Assembly: GCA_037178675.1 (NCBI GenBank)
Contig: JAYMGJ010000326.1
Location: 1 to 16,000 of the forward strand
Reading direction: 5' to 3'
Length of the DNA stretch: 16,000 bases
From: Scleroderma bovista
Taxonomy: Eukaryota; Basidiomycota; Agaricomycetes; Boletales; Sclerodermataceae
The position numbers were made by a program, and so were the translations under genes. Shown in pieces: positions 1 through 9,599 of the stretch. Each line of letters begins with the position of its first letter. Positions within the stretch are counted from its first letter, which is position 1. The notes under the pieces were generated by a model. That model did no database searches. It was given only the letters and a program-made list of their open reading frames with translations, and had not been told where the DNA came from.

Positions 1-393
1 CAACCTCCAGAATTGTGCCCACAGCCACGCAGGTGTGATTTCACCCCGAGGGCCGCGATACGCGGAACGCGCTCTCTCCTCACGTATACGTCTATTTCTC
101 TCCACTATTGACTCTTGTATCCAATCTATGATTCATCACATGGATAAACAAGAAGCACCTACGTGGCAATTTGGAAACATACCGATAGTCGTGAAGTCCT
201 CATAACGGCTGCAAGACTCATAATAGTGTCAAGTAGAGGTATTAAGGTGAGATACTTACCGTATTTGTTCCAACTCCTCGTCGTACTCCATTCCATCTCG
301 TTGTCTTCTGTAAGGAATACCTTCAGGTGACATGAATGCATGATGGGACTCGTTCACATTTCGATCAAGACACTTTCGAGAGCCACGTGACAT
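1..393 (-). CDS. CLC-type chloride channel/transporter, N-terminal exons (partial)
   Basis: I read three exons: 393..260, 208..183 and 125..1, running off the left edge. The introns 259..209 (51 nt, GTAAGT...TTGCAG) and 182..126 (57 nt, GTATGT...CATAG) have clean borders, and the frame stays open across both joins. The result is 95 N-terminal residues. They contain an acidic stretch followed by RRYEDFTTIDWIQE (about residues 45-58), a basic segment with NRRIRE, and a Trp-rich end (WLWAQFW) just where the first membrane helix would be approached. From memory, the Y-E-D-F-T-T-I-D-W block is typical of the cytosolic N-terminus of fungal voltage-gated chloride channels (CLC family, Gef1-like), which move chloride across Golgi, vacuolar or plasma membranes. 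No transmembrane helix or selectivity-filter motif is inside the window, so the family call rests on this block alone. The start ATG at 393 is the first in frame; another lies at residue 21. It is divergent from the CWC24-like gene. Confidence 0.62.
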
Positions 394-648
394 TTCATTA
401 CGTCAGCGGAAGATGGAATCCTATTTCATGAAAACAAAGATAACAATCAGTCTCTCTTAGAGCGTCTTCGGAACTGATAAATATCATTCAGCTTTATTTG
501 AAAAAGGAAGAAAAAAAAACATGCAATACATAAGAGCAAAGAATATTTATCATCCGAAATTTGGTGTGAATTACTAAGCAATTGCATAATATACGCTGGA
601 TGGATTGTTTGCACACTAATCGTTGAATTGAACCTATCATTAACCACC
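394..648. promoter_or_regulatory. Shared divergent promoter region
   Basis: These 255 bases separate the start codons of two outward-facing genes and must hold both 5' UTRs and core promoters. The octamer TTACGTCA (398-405), matching the bZIP/CRE-like TGACGTAA core, lies five bases upstream of the minus-strand start. An A-rich run on the plus strand is near 505-520. No clear TATA box was seen for either gene. Assigning regulatory function to the CRE-like site is inference. Confidence 0.4.
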
Positions 649-1794
649 ATGTCGACCACGGAGGACGTGAAAGTTCCTTTTTTCAAGAAGGGAAAATCAC
701 GTCCAACTACAACAAGAATGAGGTCAGCTTCACCATTAGCCAGCGCGCCTGTACAACCTCCGCAAAATGTGACCACCTCTTCGGTCAATAAATCTGAAGT
801 TATCCACCCCAAGCGCAAGGCAACCGGGAACCTTCTCAGTGCTGGCACTAAAAGAACAGCGATGCAGAGACGGCAGGAAGAGCTGGGCTTCGAAGATGCG
901 GATGGTGGTACTTCACCAGCAAGAGATGGACCAGATGTCAAGTGGACAGCTGCTGGGTCGCACATACACGCTGCTATGGAAATTATTGCTGGGGACGAAG
1001 CTGAGGAAATTTTGGCAAAGCGCCAAAGGAAAGAGAAGGTAGAAGGTGATGAGGAGGATGAAGTCCCTGGTGATGGTCTGTACAGGGGTCAAAAGGCCTA
1101 CCGGAGTCACCTGAAAAAGAGCCAGGAGGTGCCAAAGGCCATGAGAGTAGGCCCACAACGAAGTACAAGTACGATACGAACAGCCACAATCATGGATTAT
1201 CAGCCAGACGTTTGTAAAGATTATAAAGGTACGCATTATCGTCATGCGTTGCGACCCTCATGCTTGACTGAATGTATTACAGAAACAGGGTATTGTGGTT
1301 TTGGTGACACTTGCAAGTTTTTGCATGATCGTGGAACATGTGAGTGCCACTCAGATTCCACATTCACTAAACTAACCAATTGTGCCTTAGATCTCGCTGG
1401 GTGGCAGTTAGATAAATTGGCAGAGAACTCTAAGAGACAAGTTGACGCATCGGATTCGGACTCGGACTCCTCGGAGGACATTCCCTTTGCTTGCCTTATA
1501 TGCCGAAAACACTTCACAGATCCTGTGGTGACTCGCTGTGGTCATTACTACTGTTCATCTTGCGCTATCAAGAGATATGCTAGGACTTCCAAATGCTTAG
1601 CTTGTGGTGCACCAACAGCGGGTATATTCAATCGCGCCGATAAAATCCTTGCAAAACTCAATAAGAAACGCGGAGAGACTGACGAACAGGAGGATCACGA
1701 GGACAGGAAAGACTCTGTGAAAATTGAGGGTCTTGCAGATGAAGGAATAGATGGTGTCGATCATGTAGATGACAATTCAGGAGACAGCGATTGA
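649..1794 (+). CDS. CWC24: Pre-mRNA-splicing factor CWC24 (CCCH + RING finger)
   Basis: Homologue of yeast Cwc24 / human RNF113A, a spliceosome protein that binds near the 5' splice site in the activated (Bact) complex. Exons are 649..1228, 1283..1339 and 1391..1794, giving 346 aa. The two introns (1229..1282, 54 nt; 1340..1390, 51 nt) are recognised because they interrupt the conserved core: removal restores [20 protein letters not shown] (C-x8-C-x5-C-x3-H, residues 189-208) and the following [11 protein letters not shown]. A C3HC4 RING spans residues 247-284 (C247, C250, C262, H264, C267, C270, C281, C284), followed by the typical [11 protein letters not shown] segment. The N-terminus is low-complexity with basic patches; the C-terminus is acidic and Ser/Asp-rich. 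The start ATG at 649 has a good context (CCACCATGT); the upstream in-frame TTG at 628 is not a start. Both introns are 3n and stop-free, so an unspliced frame of 381 residues also exists. Confidence 0.93.
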   Translation: [381 protein letters not shown]

Positions 1795-4119
1795 GCAAGT
1801 ACCTTGCATACCTTACACCTCCCGTCTCTGTGACTGACGACTATTTACTTATTTTGTATCTCTAGAATGGATAGCTGGGTTACTTGTCGTTCAGACTTCC
1901 CAGACCTTATCTGACCGGCTCATGATGAACACCGCAAGTTTTACGGCTGCATGAAACCGTATTTGCTCAGCGACAAAACTTCAGTCTTACTGGCAGACTC
2001 AGGTATAGTACCGCGTGCGCTTCTCGAATTCCGTAATGCTCTCCGTTCTGTCCTTATCATATGATTTTCATGGCTAGTGTGGAACTATGCGGTCCTATCG
2101 TTTGAAATTAGGTGCTCATCGACGGGGATGTCAACACGTAACTGACTCTGACTCCGAGGAGACGTTTCCATCTGGGATACTTTTCGTAATCATGTTGTCC
2201 ATGGAGATAATAACGGTCGCGCACTCAGACTGTCGTAGATGTTCACATCAACGTGAGTAACCGGTATCTCGACACTAGCGCCTTCGACTGCTGAGTGTTT
2301 GTGCGAAAATAGTAAGTGGGGGGCTGTGTTTGTCAGGATGATATACACGTGTACACGAACGATGTGCTCTTGATACTTATGGGGCTCTTCCATGATCAAT
2401 TGATGAAGCCTCTTGGAAATTAAGTATCATGCACCAAAACATCTCGACCGGAACACGGTACGAAGCACAGGACTACAAAAATGCACAGTGCGAAAGGAGA
2501 AAGTCGACTCCTGGGTCACGGCAATGAGATGGTGACGCGAGAAGGTCGTGTTGCATGGAAGGAAATGCCATCACAGGCTTGTAAGTTGCTGTACTAAACT
2601 GCGATTTCAATCTTCCGATACTACCGCAGAGAATGGACAAATTGCACCAGTGACACGCATGCTCGACTGCCCAGCGTTGCCATTATGCCGGGCACTCGTT
2701 GAACATCGGTCCCCGCTCCATTCGTGCATGTTCCTCATTGCGATGTACATGACTAAAGGTCCGCGTTCCGGCTGCTTACCTCGACTGGGCCGTGGTGATC
2801 TTGGCACCCCATGACGATGTGCGCATGTACTTACATAGATCCCACTGGCCACCAAGGGGGTCCCTGCAGCTATCCATACGGTGCAATGCCAAGTCCAAAT
2901 TTACTAGGCACGGAGTGGGTGCCATGGTTCTTGCATTGCAAGACTGGGTCGAACGAAGGACCATGTGTCGTTCGTTATCCTTCGACCTGCTGCAGGTATA
3001 TTCTACGGGGCCCGACTTGAGTTCTACGGCCCACAGTAGTCGACCTAAAATTGCGGTCACAAGCTCCTATTGAAAGCCAATCGCTGCAGGATCTTTGTTT
3101 CCACGTTTTCTCCGAGCTCCCATAGACATTTAATGGATGCATGAACAGGGTTGGGGAGTGGTCCCGCGTGCAACAAGAGCACGAACCTGGGCCTTGCCGA
3201 TTCGGATGACCCCCACGTGTGTCGTTGTCTGGACCTCTGTGATAGTACAATATATAGTGTGAACCATACACTACCCTGTTCGACACTGGCTATTGATACA
3301 TCCACACCACTCACATGAGCATATGGCCTGTCTGACCCCACCTGCGACGTGCCAGGCCCTGACCCAACTCAGGTTACACGATGGAATGATGTGCTACTCC
3401 CGATTTGTAGGTTGATGCAAACAGAAACCTGCAAAAATGTTGCAGACCACGGTGGCCGTCTTGGTGTCGCACGGACACAAACCTTGTTGCAATCATGCCT
3501 CTCCACCTCTACTGAACGTTGATCACTTGATTTGTACATATTTTGCCAAAAGCTTACACCTCCAACTTGCTAGCCGTTGTCCTATCACCGCCAGCAATTC
3601 CGTGCCAAGCCCGGTTGCATGGACAAAGATCTGGCACAGTGCGCTCCCGCACCGCATATCAGCACGCAAACCCTTGATGAGATGCGTATGTCATTCTTCG
3701 GTCGGAAATACAAGTGTTCCGGGGAATCAAGCCGCATCAATTGCAGTAAAATGATCCTTCCGAGTCCTGCGCGATTTCGGAAGAAAGGATAAGAAAAAAG
3801 GGGGAGGAAAAATAAGAAACCACACGTGTTGGCCCAGCACAGCACCTAAACCCAATCCAACAAAGGATGCGTCAGGGCGTATACTGCAGCGCAGGGATTT
3901 GTCAGGTACAGATCGAAAGCTCGGACGAGGTTGGATGCCCGGCGCAAGAACAGGAGAGCAAATAAAGGACAACACAGGGACTAAACTAAAACTGTGATAA
4001 TATAGATTCCATAGGTTCCAACGAGATACTATCAAAAGATGTGGCTTTGCGGCGCACAGCATGGCAACATGAACGCAAGCGTGCTGCCTGCCGCGGTGAT
4101 ACCTCATTGCTCTCCGTAT
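1795..4119. other. 2.3 kb without a recognisable gene
   Basis: This stretch lies between the CWC24 stop and the stop of the minus-strand zinc-finger gene, so it includes 3' UTRs from both sides. Open frames here reach only about 60-125 codons on both strands, overlap each other, and show no domain I recognise. Some plus-strand frames (around 2811-3020, 3160-3320 and 3577-3790) are rich in cysteine, but I could not join them into one model. It may hold a decayed gene, a non-coding transcript or plain intergenic DNA. Confidence 0.5.
2581..2629 (+). other. Intron-like sequence (49 nt) in an otherwise unassigned region
   Basis: Donor GTAAGT at 2581, a branch-like TACTAAAC at about 2592-2599 and acceptor ACCGCAG ending at 2629 fit a basidiomycete intron in length and signals. 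An ATG at 2481 (context CAAAAATGC) opens a frame of 33 codons up to the donor, but splicing creates TAG across the junction. The other two frames also close soon after. If the intron is real it probably belongs to a non-coding or degenerate transcript, or to a 5' UTR. Confidence 0.25.
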
Positions 4120-5222
4120 CTATCGGTGGGAAGACATCTCGTCGCATCCATTATCAATGTGACGTTTCAGTGAATCTGCACGGCTGAAGTCCTTTTGGCA
4201 ATAACGACATCTGTGAAGGACTGGTGCCGTCGCGTGTACGGTCTCATAATGTCTGCGGCGATCGTGGGACCGTGTAAAGGTCCGGTCACAGAGCTCACAC
4301 GGATAGCGTTCCCCTGACGGGTTCGGTGGCTGCGACTGCGTGTATGAGTGGGCTCCAGAATGGCTGCTATTGCCACCTCCTCTTCCAGCGTGTGGCGGCG
4401 GTAGAGCAGGATGCGAAGGGTGCTGGGGATTGGGTGACATGTGATAGTAAGGATCGATGCTTGGGCGACGCTGACTGGAGTTCTGCGGAGCGGTCGGGGG
4501 CGAGTGGGAAAACCCATAGTTCTGTGAAGGGGTGGGGATGAACTGGTCGGGGGGACGAGAGGAGCTTCGAGGAGAATGGGGGTCCATGGGTCCAGATTGC
4601 ATAGATGGGTAGGAATGACTCTGTGAGTGTGGCGGGGAATACTGTTCACTTTGGCTACTTTGCGTGAGGTAGGGTCGGTGATCTTCCCTCGGAATGGACG
4701 ACCCTTGTGGAGGGTATTGAGGGTACGGAAGTGGTTGCGAAGCGCTCCCCATGCCGCCTCCTGCTGTCAAATGTCAGTCATCGAGCATGCAAGGTTCGCG
4801 TTATCAAGTACCTATGAAGTCCCTTTGCCCGACGGTGTTGATTGGTGGGTACGGAGGGGCTTGTGGCGGGTGGGATTGATTCATGGAACCCGAAGGGAGA
4901 TGGTTAGCCGGCGGTCGGGGATGTTGACTAGTAGGAGGGGAGTATGGCTGACGGCCATCATGGGGGTACATGTTGTTGTACATCTTCGGGAACAGAGAAT
5001 CAGGGCAAGGCGGCAAGTTGGAACCGTCGCTGGGTCGAGGAGGTTTATATAAATTTGCAGGAGTAAGTGGCCTGGCATCGCCTGTGTTAGCATGTCTTAG
5101 CAACGTACCTTAATGAAGGAATTCGTTACTCAATCATTACCTCTCTGAGTGAAGTAAGTAAAACTGGAAGGACCTGCCTGCAAGCAACTGGCCAGCGATT
5201 GGTGGATGTAGCGGAATCGGGT
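4120..5222 (-). CDS. Pro/Ser-rich protein with two C-terminal C2H2-type zinc fingers (5' end unresolved)
   Basis: Probable DNA-binding transcription factor of unknown target. Exon 4763..4120 holds the C-terminal part: a low-complexity region rich in Pro, Ser, Gln and His, then finger 1 (4299..4234, C-x2-C-x12-H-x4-H, with RTFTRSHDRRRH) and finger 2 (4209..4144, C-x2-C-x12-H-x4-C, with KDFSRADSLKRH). The last zinc ligand of finger 2 is Cys instead of His. The protein ends seven residues later. The intron 4811..4764 (48 nt) joins it to exon 5081..4812, also Pro-rich (DARPLTPANLYKPPRPSDG). A second intron, 5140..5082 (59 nt, GTAATG...ACACAG), probably joins an exon that is open from 5222 to 5141 (ends YFTQR) but has no ATG. 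The true start is therefore further upstream or, less likely, the internal ATG at 4983. The fingers are certain; the gene start is not. Confidence 0.75.
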
Positions 5223-6619
5223 TCAATCTGACAGCAACGATAGATAGTGCAAGATCATGGTGATCTGAACCGGGTCCAAAGATAGAGACCAAAGGGTGGC
5301 ATCAAAACAAGTGTTGGGTTCGATCATGGAGCCTTTTATGACAAACTTGCGTGATGTCTCTCCCAGTGGTTCGTGCTCCATGTATAAAAGGGAAAGACAA
5401 GGTTCAGGAGCCAAATGCAAGGGGCGACTCGGCAGGTAATTCAAATCTTGGGTGGGATTGAAAGTATGACCTAGCGCTTGGACGCTCCGCAGAGCCGACG
5501 TGAGAATTCGAAGTCCAAATGGGATCCAGCTGCATAAAGATCGGGCAGTGAGCACTGGGGTAGCATTTGCGGAGTACCTGGAAGCTGCCTTTCGACGCCA
5601 AGAAGAGGCAGGATCGTCCCTGTTCTCGTAACGAACATGTAGCAACCTTACCCCATATCTGGATATGTCAGGATGATTGCTTCACAGTGATAAAAAAGTT
5701 CTTATAACACACAGTGGTACGGCATCCTGATAGTTGTTGGACCTTGTCGTGGATTACTTGCTGCAATTGTATGACCGATTTCAGTCAATGGTCAACTGAC
5801 GCGTACAGTAAAGGAAGCTCAAGAGACAGGCAGCGCAAGACTTGCACTGGCTAGAAGAAGCCACTCTTCCACTTACATGAGCGGAGAATGTCAGCTCTCG
5901 TCTTCTCAGGGCATGGTGAAACCTGTCCAACTTCTGATTGTCTGGAGAACCATAAGCTATGCTTTTCCAGGAATTGGAATCCAGGTGATGCTAAGCAAAG
6001 AGGCGAGGCTGCACAGCAAGGCCCACTGTGTTTGAATAATGTGGGTTAACGCGATTTCGAGCACAACGTGCACACACGTTCCGGCCGCACGGCATACGGC
6101 TAATCGTGGGTGTGGTAAATGATTCACCAGATAGTCGCTCGTCACAAGATGAAAATTATTATGGCCGCTTGGCCTGACACATGACCTCCTCGATTCGCCA
6201 GTGCAACCGCATCTATCCTGATTAGTGCACCATACGCGTATTGCAGTGAGAAACGTGGGGATAAAATTCATCAGTGAGAATGTAATTCCCTATCTCCACG
6301 TGTTTCTTGGCCAAACGGCCTCTCCTCGGTCCCGACACTCACCATTTACGAGCACTGAGCGGTGATGAACCACCGGGGCACTGCGAGAATGATGATTGAG
6401 AACATGCGCACACAAGAGCTTCTTGCTGTGTCTCGCTGTCCTGAAGGGGTATGCTGCCGAACAAGTTCTCACCAGTGTTAAGGCAATCTGCATGTGGAAT
6501 GATGCGGCTCTTGATTCTTGTCGCAAGTCTCGGGAAAGCCTTGACAGCGACGTCGAAAGAAATGGCTGCAACCTTCGAGAAGAAACGTCAAGGGAGAGGT
6601 GGAGCCAGACACACGATAA
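5223..6619. other. Unassigned region upstream of the zinc-finger gene
   Basis: It probably contains the promoter and missing 5' exon(s) of the minus-strand zinc-finger gene. A minus-strand TTTTATAC element lies at about 5383-5390. Frames such as 5957..6271 on the minus strand and 6451..6756 on the plus strand are open but carry no motif I recognise, so I do not call them genes. Confidence 0.4.
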
Positions 6620-6649
6620 GTTCCCTCCTTACCCGATGCCAATCGTGGT

Positions 6650-6892
6650 ATGCACTGGAGCATCACCACGGAAATGCAGTGGCCTCGAGGACGGGACAAG
6701 TACGTACCAGACTTGATTCGACAAGTATACCAGGAACGACCCGCCAGGAAGAGTGAGGAAACTTCCGTCGCTCCGCACAAACCTAACCTTGACTCCCATA
6801 AGCAGCTCTCTCTAAATCTGAGCGACACCTTTTCAGAGGCCCACTCGCCGAAAGGTCCAGCAAGACGCGGCCGAAAAAGATCTGGCCAGTAA
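6650..6892 (+). CDS. Possible small ORF or terminal exon, unknown function
   Basis: An 80-codon frame ends in TAA 114 bases before the PPG1-like start. Its C-terminus is strongly basic (GPARRGRKRSGQ), resembling a nuclear localisation signal. The frame is open only from 6620. If it is the last exon of a spliced gene, the upstream exons would lie in 6300-6620, where another frame (from 6451) also looks reasonably protein-like. I found no splice pair of normal length that joins them cleanly. No family is recognised. It may be a chance frame in the PPG1 promoter. Confidence 0.18.
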   Translation: MHWSITTEMQWPRGRDKYVPDLIRQVYQERPARKSEETSVAPHKPNLDSHKQLSLNLSDTFSEAHSPKGPARRGRKRSGQ

Positions 6893-7006
6893 TTCAGTTA
6901 GGATGGTTTCATTCGCGACTAATGGAGCTGGCCAATATCCGTCAAACACGGGCAAACAATCCTCTGCTCTGGCACACTTTGGCACATTCAAGCAGCCCAA
7001 CGCCTT

Positions 7007-8394
7007 ATGGCCCCCTTCGATCTCGACGCGTGTATAGAGCAGCTACTACGAAAACAGCTCCTTCATGAAGCACTCTTACGAGAAATCTGCGAAAAGACGA
7101 AAGAGGTTCTGATGAGAGAATCAAATGTGGTGCACGTGAGTGCCCCAGTCACCGTCGTTGGTGACATCCATGGGTGAGTGCTCCCCCCTCGAGGCGGTAT
7201 GCATGCCATTTACCGCGGTTTCAAGCCAGTTTCATGACCTGATAGAGATATTTCGCATAGGTGGATATGCCCCTCACACAAACTACTTGTTCCTGGGTCA
7301 GTCGTCGACACGTTCCAAATCACGAGAAGTCTCACTATCTAACCCCACACCCCCATCAGGTGATTACGTCGATCGAGGTCTCTTCAGTGTAGAGACGATA
7401 TCTCTCCTCACGTGTCTCAAGTTGCGGTGGCCTGACCGTGTCCAACTAATTCGGGGAAACCACGAATCCAGGGCCGTCACCCAAGTATGTCTTCCGTTGT
7501 TTGTTGCACCCCACACAAACGAAATTATCAGACTTACGGATTCTATACGGAATGCGTACGAAAGTACGGTTCCTCACACGTGTGGACATATTTTACGGAC
7601 ATGTTTGACTTCTTAACCCTATCCGTCGTCATTGATGATCGGATATTCTGCGTGCATGGAGGTAAATGCCCAAACCGAGCCTCAAGGAGCTTCTGATAAT
7701 TGAACCCTGGTTATTCAGGTCTCTCACCGTCCATCCATTCAGTGGATCAAATCAAAGTAGTCGATCGATTTCGAGGTTTGTCTCCCTTCGCGCATGTATA
7801 CCCATCCTCGTGTTACCGTTGTCAAACAGAAATTCCTCACGAGGGTCCGATGGCCGATCTCGTGTGGTCAGATCCAGATGCGGAGAAAGAAGACTTCGCC
7901 ATTTCTCCAAGGTCGGTGCTTTTCACCCCTTTCATTAATGTGGTTTGCACATTCTTTCGATCCATCCGTCCACGTCGCTTTCACATGTCAAGCTTTATCA
8001 TAACGAGAACTCACTGTTTTGTAGAGGTGCGGGGTACACGTTTGGCTCCGGAGTTGTGCACAAGTTCCTTGAGACAAATAATATGTCTCATATCCTACGG
8101 GCACACCAGCTTTGTATGGAAGGGTTTTCTTCCCTCTTTGACAAGCACCTGTCCACGGTGTGGTCTGCACCCAATTATTGCTATCGCTGTGGGAATTCAG
8201 CGAGTATTCTTGAAGTTGGCCCTGGTGAGAACATGCACTTTAATGTCTTCGAAGCAGCCCCGGAAAATGAACGGGATGGCCCGAGTCATCAGCACCCTCA
8301 GAATGCAGGTGGAAAAGTACGTCGTGGGTTTCGTCGTTGGTCCGCTCGTCTCCCTACTTACTGATCCGACTAGCCTCCGGAATACTTCCTCTAA
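7007..8394 (+). CDS. PPG1: Serine/threonine-protein phosphatase, PPG1 type (PP2A-like catalytic subunit)
   Basis: Metal-dependent phosphatase of the PPP family. In yeast, Ppg1 acts with the Far/STRIPAK-like complex and affects glycogen and mitophagy. Eight coding exons: 7007..7173, 7226..7296, 7360..7484, 7532..7661, 7719..7775, 7830..7911, 8025..8316 and 8374..8394, total 945 nt, 314 aa. The introns are 52, 63, 47, 57, 54, 113 and 57 nt, all GT-AG. All catalytic motifs are intact: GDIHG (52-56), GDYVDRG (80-86), RGNHES (111-116), HGG (163-165), SDP (197-199) and RAHQL (236-240). Metal ligands are D53, H55, D81, N113, H163 and H238. The stretches [11 protein letters not shown] and [10 protein letters not shown] favour PPG1 over PP2A proper or PP6. 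The protein ends PPEYFL, the PP2A-group tail that is carboxymethylated on its last Leu. It is shorter than yeast Ppg1 (368 aa) because it lacks the C-terminal extension. ATG 7007 fits the usual family N-terminus ([15 protein letters not shown]). Confidence 0.95.
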
Positions 8395-9590
8395 TGCGTT
8401 GCCCCAACGATAATAGACAACAGTCCATATGTCGCAAATGACGCACCAGGGACCTGACTTGGAATGTTTAGGATCTACAGCGGCGATGTGTGGCGCCGCA
8501 GGAGGTTATTATGATCCGAGCACTTGATCGCGCCACGCACGCATTCGACCATTCACAGCGAGGTAATGAGTATGTAGCCCGTATACGCTCCGACGGAAGT
8601 GCCGATAGATTATCACTACACCCTTCTCCCACCCTACCACCACCCTTAGATCCTGTGCCGCCACTCGCCACTCGTTTGCCAATTTCCTCACGGCGAGAAC
8701 GACGGTTTCCTTATATATGATTTGTTAACTTCAAAACATCCCTGATGCTTATACGCTTGGTGCTTGATTACGCCGCATACTTGCATGACTTATTGGCATC
8801 AAGCCATTCTAAGGGTGATCATGGTCTTGCATGAAGTATAAAACTATGCAAGGGTGCAGGGACCTGCAGCGAATGACAGTGTGGGACAAGCCAGAATGAA
8901 ATGCTCGGAGTACAGACATAGCACATCGCAGTCAAGCGGGTTTTGAGACAGTATCCTTTTTGCTTGTTTCACGTCAACAGGCCGATTCGCAAGTCCCCAT
9001 GCACCACTTGCGAATTTCTCGAGATATACTATCACTGCTGTAAGATTGAAGCTGCAAAATGTGTACCAGAAGGTGGCCAGGAAGGCGCATCTTCTATAAC
9101 ACGCAAGCTAAACCAAGGTTCATGCTGGCACTTCCTCAAGTTCTGGAGGCTAAACAGGCACCACTGAAACCGTAAGAACATGCTACTGGTTGCTGTCGCT
9201 AACAAAATAATTATGCTTTTTCTAGCCTCTTTGGACTTGAATGGACAATTTGTCTAAAGCCTTGTGATTTACAATTCTGATGCCTCAAAATTGTCACTTC
9301 AACAACATTATGTGTATGGATTACAGTAAAAGGCCATCCAAGCATTGGGTGACAATAGCAAACGGATGTCGAGAACATGCAGCACAGCGCATGATGTAGG
9401 AAAGTGTAGTCAGTTCTTCAGTCGGGTCAAAAGAATACTACTCTCCACAACAATTACAGAACCATGAGATAGAGATAGTGAACTGCACATGTCGACCCGC
9501 GGGTGTACGGATGTATATCGCCAAGGGTGTCATCGACGGGTATGCGGGTAAATTCACAGGTCACCACATTAGAAGTAAATAATTCAAACA
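8395..9590. other. 1.2 kb without a supported gene
   Basis: It begins with the PPG1 3' UTR. Open frames on both strands (minus 8844..9035, plus 8943..9167) are under 80 codons and match no family I know. A well-formed plus-strand intron-like sequence lies at 9172..9225 (GTAAGA, branch GCTAAC, TTTTCTAG, 54 nt). Splicing it would join a frame containing MLALPQVLEAKQAPLKP to LFGLEWTICLKP and a TGA at about 9279. The complementary strand of the same stretch is also open, so neither reading is secure. Confidence 0.35.
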
Positions 9591-9599
9591 AAGTACTAT

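Noticed and set aside
628..648. TTG-initiated N-terminal extension of the CWC24 frame
   Set aside because: The ATG at 649 has a good eukaryotic context; TTG starts are not expected in a fungus.
447..965. 172-codon minus-strand ORF opposite the start of the CWC24 gene
   Set aside because: It is antisense to a well-supported coding exon and the shared promoter, has no family resemblance, and its length is explained by the composition of the real gene.
5310..5330. GGGTTCGATC resembling a tRNA B box
   Set aside because: The motif does not complete the GGTTCGANTCC consensus and no matching A box, cloverleaf stems or terminator were seen.
5223..5645. 140-codon minus-strand ORF upstream of the zinc-finger gene
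   Set aside because: No recognisable domain, no splice path in frame into the downstream exons, and it runs through a likely promoter region.
6451..6756. Plus-strand 101-codon ORF upstream of PPG1
   Set aside because: It looks mildly protein-like but overlaps two other open frames on the same strand, has no known domain, and no normal-length intron links it to a longer gene.
7700..8413. 237-codon plus-strand ORF inside the phosphatase gene
   Set aside because: It reads phosphatase exons 5, 6 and 7 out of phase across their introns; the spliced model explains all conserved motifs.
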